From Rhizohabitans arisaemae (lineage in GTDB: Bacteria; Actinomycetota; Actinomycetes; Streptosporangiales; Streptosporangiaceae): a stretch of DNA of 64,000 nucleotides. A program made the translations under genes and the position numbers. Under the pieces are notes generated by a model. That model was not told the DNA's origin and ran no database searches. It saw only the letters and a program-made list of their open reading frames with translations. Location of the stretch: positions 124,001-188,000 of the forward strand of contig NZ_BLRH01000024.1 in NCBI RefSeq assembly GCF_025996515.1. The letters run 5' to 3'. How positions within the stretch are numbered: the stretch's first letter is position 1; every line of letters starts with the position of its first letter. Shown here one piece after another: positions 55,510 to 62,847 of the stretch.

Positions 55510-56489
55510 GCGAGCTCCTCGTGGAAGTGGCAGGCCGTGGTGTGCCCGGCGCCGACGCTCGCCGGTTCGGGCCGCGAGGTGCGGCACGGCTCCCTGTCCC
55601 CGGCGATCGGGCACCGCGGATGGAACGGGCAGCCGGAAGGCGGCGCGAGCAGGCTCGGCGGGCTGCCCGGGATCGCGACGAGCTCGCCGGGCGAGGACTC
55701 CAGGCGGGGCCTGCTCGCCATCAGGCCCCGGGTGTACGGGTGCCTGGGCGCGTCGAAGACGGCGTGCACGTCGCCTGTCTCGACCACCCGGCCCGCGTAC
55801 ATCACGGCCACCCTGTCGGCCAGCTCGGCGATCACCCCGAGGTCGTGGGTGATCAGGATCGCGGCGGCCCCGCTTCGCTCTCTCGCGCTCCTGAGCAGGT
55901 CGAGGACCTGGGCCTGGATGGTCACGTCCAGCGCGGTGGTGGGCTCGTCGGCGATGAGCAGAGCGGGTTCGTTGGCCATGGCCATCGCGATCATCGCCCG
56001 CTGCCGCATACCGCCGGAGTACTCGTGCGGAAACTGCCGGTATCGCGCCTCCGGGTTGGGCACGCCGACGGAGGCGAGCAGCGCGAGGACACGGTCCCGT
56101 ACGGCCCCGCGCCCGAGCCCCCGCCGGTGCAGCCGTACCGCCTCGGCGATCTGCCTGCCCACGGGGACGACCGGGTTGAGGGCCGTCATCGGGTCCTGGA
56201 ACACCATGGCGATCTCGCTCCCGCGTACCGCGCGGAGCGCCCGGGGAGACAGCTCCAAAAGGTTCCTGCCGCGAAAGGCGATCCGCCCGCGGGTGATCCG
56301 CCCCGGCCGCTTGATCAGGCCGAGTACGGACATCGCCGTGACGCTCTTGCCGGAACCCGACTCGCCGACCACCCCGACGACCTCACCCGGCCGGACGTCG
56401 AGGAAGACGCCGTCCACCGCCTTGACGAGGCCGTCCTCGGTGGGGAACCGGACGGCCAGGTCCTCGATGGTCAGCAGCGGCTCGTCCAT
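55506..56489 (-). CDS. Dipeptide-type ABC transporter ATP-binding protein (DppD/OppD)
   Basis: A 327-residue ATPase with Walker [10 protein letters not shown] (near residue 40), Q-loop [20 protein letters not shown], signature [15 protein letters not shown], Walker [21 protein letters not shown]-loop [21 protein letters not shown] and the C-terminal oligopeptide_trans module ([34 protein letters not shown]). It forms a heterodimer with the DppF-type subunit to drive import. Confidence 0.9.
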   Translation of the reverse strand: MDEPLLTIEDLAVRFPTEDGLVKAVDGVFLDVRPGEVVGVVGESGSGKSVTAMSVLGLIKRPGRITRGRIAFRGRNLLELSPRALRAVRGSEIAMVFQDPMTALNPVVPVGRQIAEAVRLHRRGLGRGAVRDRVLALLASVGVPNPEARYRQFPHEYSGGMRQRAMIAMAMANEPALLIADEPTTALDVTIQAQVLDLLRSARERSGAAAILITHDLGVIAELADRVAVMYAGRVVETGDVHAVFDAPRHPYTRGLMASRPRLESSPGELVAIPGSPPSLLAPPSGCPFHPRCPIAGDREPCRTSRPEPASVGAGHTTACHFHEELA

Positions 56490-57367
56490 CAGCGAGCTCC
56501 TCTCGGGTCCACGGCGTCGCGCAGCCCGTCGCCGACGAAGTTGACGGCGAGGACCGTGAGCGCGATGGCGAGGCCGGGGGGAAGCCAGAGCCACGGCATG
56601 CTTCTGATCAGTGTCAGGTTCTGCGCGTCGGTGAGCATGTTGCCCCAGCTCGCCTGTGGCGCCTGGACGCCGAGGCCGAGGAAGGACAGCACGGCCTCGA
56701 GCAGGATGGTCTGCGCCACGAGCAGCGTTCCGACCACCGCGACCTGGGCGAGTACGGCGGGCACGATGTGCCGTGCGATGATCGACGCGCGGCTCGCGCC
56801 GAACGCCCGCGACGCCTGCACATACTCCTGTTCGCGCAGGCCCAGCGCGAGCCCGCGGACCACCCGGCAGGCGGTCGGCCAGTTGCAGGCCGCGAAGACC
56901 ACCACCAGCATCGGTGCGCTCGGACCGAGGATTCCGGCCAGGACGACGACCACGACCAGCGCGGGGAACGACAGCACCACGTCGGCGGCACGCATGATCA
57001 GGGTGTCTGTGACACCGCCGACGACCCCGGCGACCGCGCCGAGAAGCGTGCCGATGATCACGGCCGCGAGTGCTGAGGCGAGGCCGACGAGCAGCGAGAC
57101 CCGCCCGGCGTACACCAACCTCGCGAACACGTCCCGGCCCGAGGAGTCGGTGCCGAGCAGGTGCTCACCCGACGGCGGGCGGCGGAACGCGGCCAGGTCC
57201 ACGGCGTTGGGATCGTGGCTCGCGATGAGCGGCGCGCACGCGGCCAGCAGGACGACGAGAACGAGGAACACCGCGCCGGCGACGGCCATCCGGTTGCGCA
57301 GGAACCGGCGAAGTGCCAGCCGTGCGGGCGACCGGCGCGAAACCCGTGGGGAGTGGACGGTGGTCAT
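56489..57367 (-). CDS. Dipeptide-type ABC transporter permease (DppC)
   Basis: A 292-residue permease with six helices. The OppC N-terminal segment (RRFLRNRMAVAGAVFLVLVVLLAACAPLIA), HLLGTDSSGRDVFARLVYAGRVSL and the EAA loop QEYVQASRAFGASRASIIARHIVP identify the subfamily. It forms the translocation channel together with DppB. Overlaps DppB (ATGA) and shares one base with DppD. Confidence 0.9.
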   Translation of the reverse strand: MTTVHSPRVSRRSPARLALRRFLRNRMAVAGAVFLVLVVLLAACAPLIASHDPNAVDLAAFRRPPSGEHLLGTDSSGRDVFARLVYAGRVSLLVGLASALAAVIIGTLLGAVAGVVGGVTDTLIMRAADVVLSFPALVVVVVLAGILGPSAPMLVVVFAACNWPTACRVVRGLALGLREQEYVQASRAFGASRASIIARHIVPAVLAQVAVVGTLLVAQTILLEAVLSFLGLGVQAPQASWGNMLTDAQNLTLIRSMPWLWLPPGLAIALTVLAVNFVGDGLRDAVDPRGAR

Positions 57368-58323
57368 CGCAGGCTGATCCTCGGGTCGGCCAGGGCGTAC
57401 AGGACGTCGGCGGCGAGATTGCACAGCAGCACGAGCACCGCGATGAACAGCGCGAAGCCGATCACCACCGGGTAGTCGAGCTGCCCGATCGAGCTGATCG
57501 CGAGCTGGCCCATGCCCGGCCAGGCGAAGACCTGCTCAAGGGCCACGGCTCCGGCCAGAAGCTGCGGCACATAGATCATGATGATCGTGATGAGCGGGAT
57601 CAGCGCGTTGCGCAGGGCGTGGCGCAGCAGCACGCGCGGCGGCCCCGCCCCCTTGGCCTCGGCGGTGCGGATGTAGTCGGCGCCCAGTTCGGCGATGAGC
57701 CCGCCCCGCACGTACCGCATGAAGGGACCGGCGATGGACAGGGCCAGGATGGCCGCGGGCAGCACCAGGTGCGCCAGCACGTCGGCGCCGCCGCCGTCCC
57801 CCGGAGTCGTCATGCCGGACGACGGGAACCAGCCGAGGGTCAGCGAGAACACGTAGATCGCCGCGATGCCGAGGAAGAAGCTCGGCACGGAGATCACCGC
57901 GAGACCGACGACGGCTGAGACGTAGTCGGCCGCCGAGTTCCGCCGGACCGCCGCCAGCGTGCCCGCCGGAACCGCGACGAGCAGGCCGAGCAGCAGCGCG
58001 GTGCCCATCAGCAGGACGGTCGGCCCGATACGCTCGCCGAGCACCGCGACCACGGGCCGGCGACTCACGAAGGAGTAGCCGAGGTCACCGGTGAGGGCGT
58101 CGCGCAGCCAGATGAAGTACCGCACGACGACGGGGTCGTCGAGACCGAGTTCGGCCCGCTTGCGCGCGATGAAGTCCGGGCCGCCCGCCGCGAGTTGCTC
58201 GGGGTTCACCATCATCCGGACGGGATCCCCGGGGGCGGCTCTGACCAGGAGGAACACACCGATGCTGATGAGGAGCAGGACGGCCACGTTGACCCCTAGC
58301 CTGCGAGCGACGTAGGTCAGCAC
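57364..58323 (-). CDS. Dipeptide-type ABC transporter permease (DppB)
   Basis: A 319-residue permease: MLTYVARRLGVNVAVLLLISIGVFLLVRAAPGDPVRMM start typical of DppB, the GDLGYSFVSRRPVVAVLGERIGPTVLLMG motif, EAA loop ADYIRTAEAKGAGPPRVLLRHALRNALIP and an end YALADPRISLR. Twenty-eight bases separate it from the binding-protein gene, the only gap of any size in the operon. Confidence 0.9.
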   Translation of the reverse strand: MLTYVARRLGVNVAVLLLISIGVFLLVRAAPGDPVRMMVNPEQLAAGGPDFIARKRAELGLDDPVVVRYFIWLRDALTGDLGYSFVSRRPVVAVLGERIGPTVLLMGTALLLGLLVAVPAGTLAAVRRNSAADYVSAVVGLAVISVPSFFLGIAAIYVFSLTLGWFPSSGMTTPGDGGGADVLAHLVLPAAILALSIAGPFMRYVRGGLIAELGADYIRTAEAKGAGPPRVLLRHALRNALIPLITIIMIYVPQLLAGAVALEQVFAWPGMGQLAISSIGQLDYPVVIGFALFIAVLVLLCNLAADVLYALADPRISLR

Positions 58324-58351
58324 GGCGGTTCCTCCTTTCTCGTGGTCAGGG

Positions 58352-59917
58352 TCAACCCGCCAGGCTCCACTCGTCGGCGTTCCAGAACCCGACGGTGAAG
58401 TCGCCGCTCGGCTTGAAGCCGCGGAGCCTGGAGCCGTACGCCCAGATGGCCTCGGGGTTGTAGATCCAGACGTAGGCGGCCTGCTCGTTCTCCCTCTTGG
58501 CGGCCTGCCGGTAGAGGGTGGACCGCTCGGCCGGGTCGGTGGCGGCGTCCGCGGCGCCGGTCAGCCGGTCGATCTCCTTGTCGCAGAAGTGCGGGATGTT
58601 GCCGCCCTTGGGGTAGAACGCGTCGCACCTGAGGATCGGGTTGCTGCTCGACGGATCGACGGAGTACGTCCCGCCGCCGAAGAGGGCGAGGTCGAAGGTC
58701 CGCTTCTCGTACGATTCCAGCAGTTCGGCGGCCTGCACCTGCTTCAACGTGACGTTCATGCCCGCGGCCGCGAGGGCGCCCTGGATGACGGTGGCCGCGG
58801 CGTCGCGGTCGCGCTGCCCGGGGATCCAGGACAGCGTCACCGGCTTGCTCGCGTCCCATCCGGCGTCGGCGAGCAGTTTCTTCGCCGCGGCGACGTCGTA
58901 GGCGTACGGATTCAGGTCGGGCGGGAGCGCCGCGGCGGCGACGAACGAGGAGTTCTGCACGCTCCCCTTGCCGGCGAGCAGCTTGTCCACCAGCGACTGC
59001 CGGTCGATGGCGTGCAGCATGGCCTGCCGGACCCGTGGGTCGGCGAACCGCTTCTCGGTCTGGTTGACGGCGATCCGCAGGAACCCGGGGCTCGGCTTGC
59101 CGGCCACGGTGACGCCGGGGAGCGACCGGACGGACTGCAGGTCGGTGGGGGAGATCTGGGCCAGATCCATCTCGCCGGTGCCGAGCTGGGCGGTCGCCAC
59201 GTCGGAGGTGACCGGCTTGAGGAAGATCTTCGGGATGCCCACGGGCTTGCGGTAGTTCGGGTTGGCGGCCAGTTCGACGTACTGGTCGGTCTTGTAGTCC
59301 ACGAACGTGTACGGCCCGAGCCCGGCGGTCGGCTTGTTGAAGAAGGCGTTGCCCGCGATCGCGTCCACCGGGACCGCACCGAGGACGTGCTCGGGCAGGA
59401 TGAACGCGAACGGGCCCGCGATCAGGGAGAGGAACCCGATGTTGGGCTTGGCCAATGTGATCACGAAGGTCGATTCGTCGGGCGCGGCGAAGGACGCGCC
59501 CGCGAACTTGCCCGCCATGGCGCTCCCGCTTTTGGGGTCGGCGAGCAGCTTGTAGGTGAACAGCACGTCCTTGGCGCCGAACGGCTTGCCGTCGCTCCAC
59601 TTCAGCCCGGTGCGGAGGCGGAAGGTGAAGGACTTGGCGTCTTTCGAGATCTCCCAGCTCTCCGCCAGGCGCGGCTCGTATTCGGATTGGTCATTGACGG
59701 TCAGGAGATTGTCGAAGATGAGCTGCATGACCTGCTGGTCGGGGCCGGTCGGCGGGTCGAGCGGGTTGAACCGCTTGGGCTTCTGGTAGAGGTAGACGTT
59801 GAGCGCGTTCTTCGCGCCACCGTCCCCGCCGCCGCCGGTGTTGGTCGGATCGGCGCAGCCGGCCGCCGCGAGGAGCAGGGCTCCCGCGACGATCAGCGAG
59901 AGCGGTCGTACCGTCAT
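58352..59917 (-). CDS. ABC transporter substrate-binding lipoprotein, family 5 (SBP_bac_5)
   Basis: A 521-residue lipoprotein with signal peptide and lipobox LAAAGC (Cys21), a Gly/Asp linker and the cluster C fold: LNVYLYQKPKRFNPLDPPTG, the LAESWEISKDAKSFTFRLRTGLKWSDGKPFGAKDVLFTYKLL signature, VRQAMLHAIDRQSLVDKLL and a C-terminal domain. This large-pocket class binds di/oligopeptides but also glycans, opines and nickel chelates. Regulon context suggests an amino-sugar or acyl-amino-acid conjugate. Its start overlaps the FAH gene stop (ATGA). Confidence 0.9.
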   Translation of the reverse strand: MTVRPLSLIVAGALLLAAAGCADPTNTGGGGDGGAKNALNVYLYQKPKRFNPLDPPTGPDQQVMQLIFDNLLTVNDQSEYEPRLAESWEISKDAKSFTFRLRTGLKWSDGKPFGAKDVLFTYKLLADPKSGSAMAGKFAGASFAAPDESTFVITLAKPNIGFLSLIAGPFAFILPEHVLGAVPVDAIAGNAFFNKPTAGLGPYTFVDYKTDQYVELAANPNYRKPVGIPKIFLKPVTSDVATAQLGTGEMDLAQISPTDLQSVRSLPGVTVAGKPSPGFLRIAVNQTEKRFADPRVRQAMLHAIDRQSLVDKLLAGKGSVQNSSFVAAAALPPDLNPYAYDVAAAKKLLADAGWDASKPVTLSWIPGQRDRDAAATVIQGALAAAGMNVTLKQVQAAELLESYEKRTFDLALFGGGTYSVDPSSSNPILRCDAFYPKGGNIPHFCDKEIDRLTGAADAATDPAERSTLYRQAAKRENEQAAYVWIYNPEAIWAYGSRLRGFKPSGDFTVGFWNADEWSLAG

Positions 59918-60774
59918 GGGGTCTCCCTCGGTGAGACGGAGTTGATCAAGGAACCGAGACCGGCGATCGAGACGTGGATCTCGTCGCCGGCCGAGAGAAA
60001 CTCCCCCGAGCTCGCGCCGACACCCGCGGGCGTGCCGGTCATCAGCACGTCCCCCGGGTGCAGCGTCATGAGGTTCGCGGCGAAGGCGACGAGCTCCGCC
60101 ACGGTGAAGATCATGTCCTTGGTCGAGCCGCGCTGTTTCACCGCGCCGTTGACGCGCAGCTCGATGTCGAGCGCCTGCGGGTCGGGCACTTCATCGGCGG
60201 TGACGAGATACGGGCCGAACGGGGCGAAGCCGTCGAGCCACTTGCCCGCGAGCCAGTCGAAGAAGCCGACCGCGGGGTCGCCGGTGTCCCGCTCGTAGCC
60301 GTACGCCATGGATCTGGCCGACACGTCGTTGGCCACGGTGTACCCGGCGACGGCCGACAGCGCGTCGTCCACTTTCAGGCCCTTGGCGGTCCTACCGATG
60401 ACCACACCCAGCTCCGCCTCCCAGTCCACCTGGTCGCTCACCGAAGGCAGCCGGATCGCGTCGCCGGGCGCGAGGACGGCGGTCGGCGGCATCAGGAACA
60501 GGCGTGGCGCGAGCCTGCTTCTGTCCAGAGGGGCCGCTCCGGCCTCGGTGACGTGCTCCTGGTAGTTCGCCGCCACCCCGATCAGCTTCCCCGGACGCGG
60601 GATCGGCGCGAGCACCCGGACGCCCGCCAGGTCGTGTGCCGCCCCTCCCGGCTTCGTGGCCGGATCGGCCAGCCAGACGGTGAGGTCGCCGTCCCCGAAC
60701 TCCTCAACCCGATCGTCGCCGAGCAGGCGACCGTGCCGTACGGCGCCGTCGCGCAGGTAGGTCAGCAGTTTCAC
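59914..60774 (-). CDS. Fumarylacetoacetate hydrolase (FAH) family protein
   Basis: A 286-residue FAH-fold enzyme. KLIGVAANYQEHVTEAG (catalytic His), VDWEAELGVVIGRTAKG with the metal-binding Glu residues, GYTVANDVSARSMAYGY, FAPFGPYLVTADEVPDPQALDIELRVNG and PGDVLMTGTPAGVG are present. The family includes hydrolases, isomerases, decarboxylases and dehydratases of 2-oxo and 3-deoxy sugar acids, such as 2,4-dioxo-3-deoxy-L-fuconate hydrolase. A late carbon-cleavage step in the pathway is plausible. It overlaps both neighbours by four bases. Confidence 0.88.
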   Translation of the reverse strand: MKLLTYLRDGAVRHGRLLGDDRVEEFGDGDLTVWLADPATKPGGAAHDLAGVRVLAPIPRPGKLIGVAANYQEHVTEAGAAPLDRSRLAPRLFLMPPTAVLAPGDAIRLPSVSDQVDWEAELGVVIGRTAKGLKVDDALSAVAGYTVANDVSARSMAYGYERDTGDPAVGFFDWLAGKWLDGFAPFGPYLVTADEVPDPQALDIELRVNGAVKQRGSTKDMIFTVAELVAFAANLMTLHPGDVLMTGTPAGVGASSGEFLSAGDEIHVSIAGLGSLINSVSPRETP

Positions 60775-61706
60775 GACACCCTCGCCTGTTCGTTGTCGAG
60801 TCGTACGACCCGGCCGGTCGCGACGGACTCTCCGGCCGCCTCCACCAGGAGGAGCGCGGCCAGAGCGTCGGCGGGGCCGAGTTCGGCGGGCCTGCCACCC
60901 GTGACGGCGGCGTGCAGCTCGGTGAGCATGCGGTGCACGGTGCCGTGGCCGGCCCAGGCCGTCCTGGTCCCCTTCTCACCTCGGACGGTGACCCCGGGCC
61001 GGGTGGCGTCGGCGAGCAGCGTGCCGTGCGAGCCGCTGATCCGGTAGCGGTGCAGGGACAGACCCTGTACGCCTGCGATCGGCGGGGTCCGGCCCGCGAC
61101 GACGGTGCTCGTCATTCCGCGCTCGTGGGTGAGGCAGAGGGTCACCAGATCCTCGGGACCCTCGACGGGTCTGGCGAGGGCGTAGACGGCGGTCACGGGC
61201 AGCCCGGTCACGGCGTGGATCGCGTCGGTCGCGTAGGGGGCGAAGTTGAGCAGCTCGCCGTACGGCCAGACCGGCCCGCCGCCCGCCACGAGAAAGTCCG
61301 CCTGCACGTTCCACGGCAGCCCGACCCTGCCCGCCGCCACCGCCTCGCGTGCGGCGCGGATCGCCGGATGGAACCGCTGGTGGTAGGCGGGCAGGCAGAC
61401 CAGGCCCGTCTCCGCGGCGACGGCGGCGATCTGCGCGCACTCGGCGGAGGTCAGCGCGACGGGCTTGTCCACCAGCACGTGCTTGCCCGCCCGCAGCGCG
61501 GCGGTGACGACCTCGACCCGGTGCTCGAACGGCACGCAGACGCTCACCACGTCCACGTCCGCCCGGTCGAACCCGCTTCGGTCCTCCGTGGCGCCGACGA
61601 TCCGGAAGCCGGGATGCGCGGCGAAGCCGGGCGCGTACATCTCCGCCTGATGGTTCTGGTGACCTGCTCCCGCCGAGCCGGCCAGCAGCACGCCGAGCGT
61701 TCTCAC
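60771..61706 (-). CDS. Gfo/Idh/MocA family oxidoreductase (second copy)
   Basis: A 311-residue NAD(P)-dependent dehydrogenase-like protein. The dinucleotide-binding half starts LGVLLAGSAGAGHQNHQAEM, less glycine-regular than usual, followed by VDVVSVCVPFEHRVEVVTAALRAGKHVLVDKPVALTSAECAQIAA with the conserved Lys-Pro. The C-terminal half is the substrate barrel (DAIHAVTGLPVTAVYALARP). It probably oxidises or isomerises a sugar or inositol derivative. Overlaps the other Gfo/Idh/MocA gene and the FAH gene by four bases each. Confidence 0.85.
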   Translation of the reverse strand: MRTLGVLLAGSAGAGHQNHQAEMYAPGFAAHPGFRIVGATEDRSGFDRADVDVVSVCVPFEHRVEVVTAALRAGKHVLVDKPVALTSAECAQIAAVAAETGLVCLPAYHQRFHPAIRAAREAVAAGRVGLPWNVQADFLVAGGGPVWPYGELLNFAPYATDAIHAVTGLPVTAVYALARPVEGPEDLVTLCLTHERGMTSTVVAGRTPPIAGVQGLSLHRYRISGSHGTLLADATRPGVTVRGEKGTRTAWAGHGTVHRMLTELHAAVTGGRPAELGPADALAALLLVEAAGESVATGRVVRLDNEQARVS

Positions 61707-62719
61707 AGCACCTCCACCGGTACGCCGAGGGCCATCGAGCGCTCGGCCGCGACCCCGAGGGCGACGGCCGTGGCCGCCTCCTCGCCTGACACGGACGTCC
61801 CCGCGCCTTCGGCCGTGACCGCGTCCAGCCAGGCGCCGAGCTGGGCCGCGAAGCCGTACGCCACGCCGGGGTCGAGCGTGTGCGCGCCCTTCTCATCCCA
61901 CAGGAGCGGGCCCTCGCCGTCCCACGTCAGCGTGAGCAGGCCGCCGGTGCCCTGCACCACGACGTCCCGCTGGGCCAGCGCGGCGGGACGATGGGCGCGG
62001 CTCATCTCGCAGATCGCCACCGCGCCGTCCTCGTACCGCACCACCATCTCCAGGTAGTCGTGGACGTCCAGCTCGGTGGCGGTCCTGCGCTGTCCCCTGG
62101 CGTACACCGAGACGGGACGGCTGCCGATCCACCAGGTGACCAGGTCGAGCAGGTGCACGCCGTTGTGCAAGGCGTGCCCGCCGGACTTGGCCGGGTCGAT
62201 CACCCAGGAGCGCCAGTCCGGCCAGATCCAGCCGCCGAGCAGCGCGAGCCGGACGAGGGTGGGACGCCCGACCGCGCCGGAGGCGATCTCGTCTCGGACG
62301 GTGCGGGCGTAGTCGTAGAACCGGTGGGAGTGGGCCGCGGCGAGGACGAGGCCGCGTCGCGTGAACGCCTCGACGATCGCCTCCGCACCTTCGACGGTCG
62401 TCGCGAGGGGTTTCTCGAGCAGCAGGTGCTTACCTGCGGCCGCCACGCGCAGGGCCAGGTTCTCGTGGGTGTCGTTGGGGGTGCAGACGATGCAGGCGTC
62501 GACGTCGGGGCGGGCCAGCGCCCCGGCGAGGTCGGCGGTCCACGGGACGCCGCCGTTGCGGTACGCGGCGGTTCGCGCCCGATCGGCGTTCATGTCGGCG
62601 AAGCCCGCCAGCACGCACCTGGGGTCGGCGGTGATGGCCGCGACATGCAGGTCCGCGATCGCACCGGCTCCCACCACCAGGATGCCGAGCGGGCGACTCG
62701 ACATGGAATCTCTTTCCAT
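61703..62719 (-). CDS. Gfo/Idh/MocA family oxidoreductase (first gene of the operon)
   Basis: A dehydrogenase of 338 residues from ATG 62719, or 333 from ATG 62704. The Rossmann motif LGILVVGAGAIADLHVAAIT is followed by CIVCTPNDTHENLALRVAAAGKHLLLEKPLATTVEGAEAI with the catalytic Lys, and a Gfo C-terminal domain (KSGGHALHNGVHLLDLVTWWIG; DVHDYLEMVVRYEDGAVAICEMSR). ATG 62719 has AAGGA seven bases upstream; ATG 62704 has a weaker site. The palindromic operator at 62702-62720 spans exactly these two start codons. It opens the operon that runs to 49808. Confidence 0.88.
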   Translation of the reverse strand: MERDSMSSRPLGILVVGAGAIADLHVAAITADPRCVLAGFADMNADRARTAAYRNGGVPWTADLAGALARPDVDACIVCTPNDTHENLALRVAAAGKHLLLEKPLATTVEGAEAIVEAFTRRGLVLAAAHSHRFYDYARTVRDEIASGAVGRPTLVRLALLGGWIWPDWRSWVIDPAKSGGHALHNGVHLLDLVTWWIGSRPVSVYARGQRRTATELDVHDYLEMVVRYEDGAVAICEMSRAHRPAALAQRDVVVQGTGGLLTLTWDGEGPLLWDEKGAHTLDPGVAYGFAAQLGAWLDAVTAEGAGTSVSGEEAATAVALGVAAERSMALGVPVEVL

Positions 62720-62720
62720 G
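62702..62720. promoter_or_regulatory. IclR-type operator O1 at the operon start
   Basis: CATGGAA-TCTCT-TTCCATG, perfect 7-bp arms with a 5-bp spacer, over the first codons of the operon. A minus-strand -35 TTGACA lies at 62750-62755, so transcription would begin close to this site. Confidence 0.6.
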
Positions 62721-62768
62721 CCTGCATCCTTGAGGGCCCCTCTTCGCGCTGTCAAGGGGGGCCGGACA

Positions 62769-62797
62769 TTGACGTGGCACAGTGTTCCACGTACGGT
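62769..62797 (+). promoter_or_regulatory. Aminotransferase promoter with operator O2
   Basis: TTGACG (62769-62774) and TACGGT (62792-62797) are 17 bp apart on the plus strand. Operator CGTGGCA-CAGTG-TTCCACG (62773-62791) fills the spacer, placed relative to TTGAC exactly as at the BNR gene promoter. Confidence 0.6.
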
Positions 62798-62806
62798 TCG
62801 CTGCGA

Positions 62807-62825
62807 CGTGAAATGACTTTCCATG
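62807..62825. promoter_or_regulatory. IclR-type operator O3
   Basis: CGTGAAA-TGACT-TTCCATG, two arm mismatches, just downstream of the expected aminotransferase transcript start and upstream of its ribosome site. Confidence 0.5.
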
Positions 62826-62847
62826 TAAAGGATGCAAGGTGGACTCG

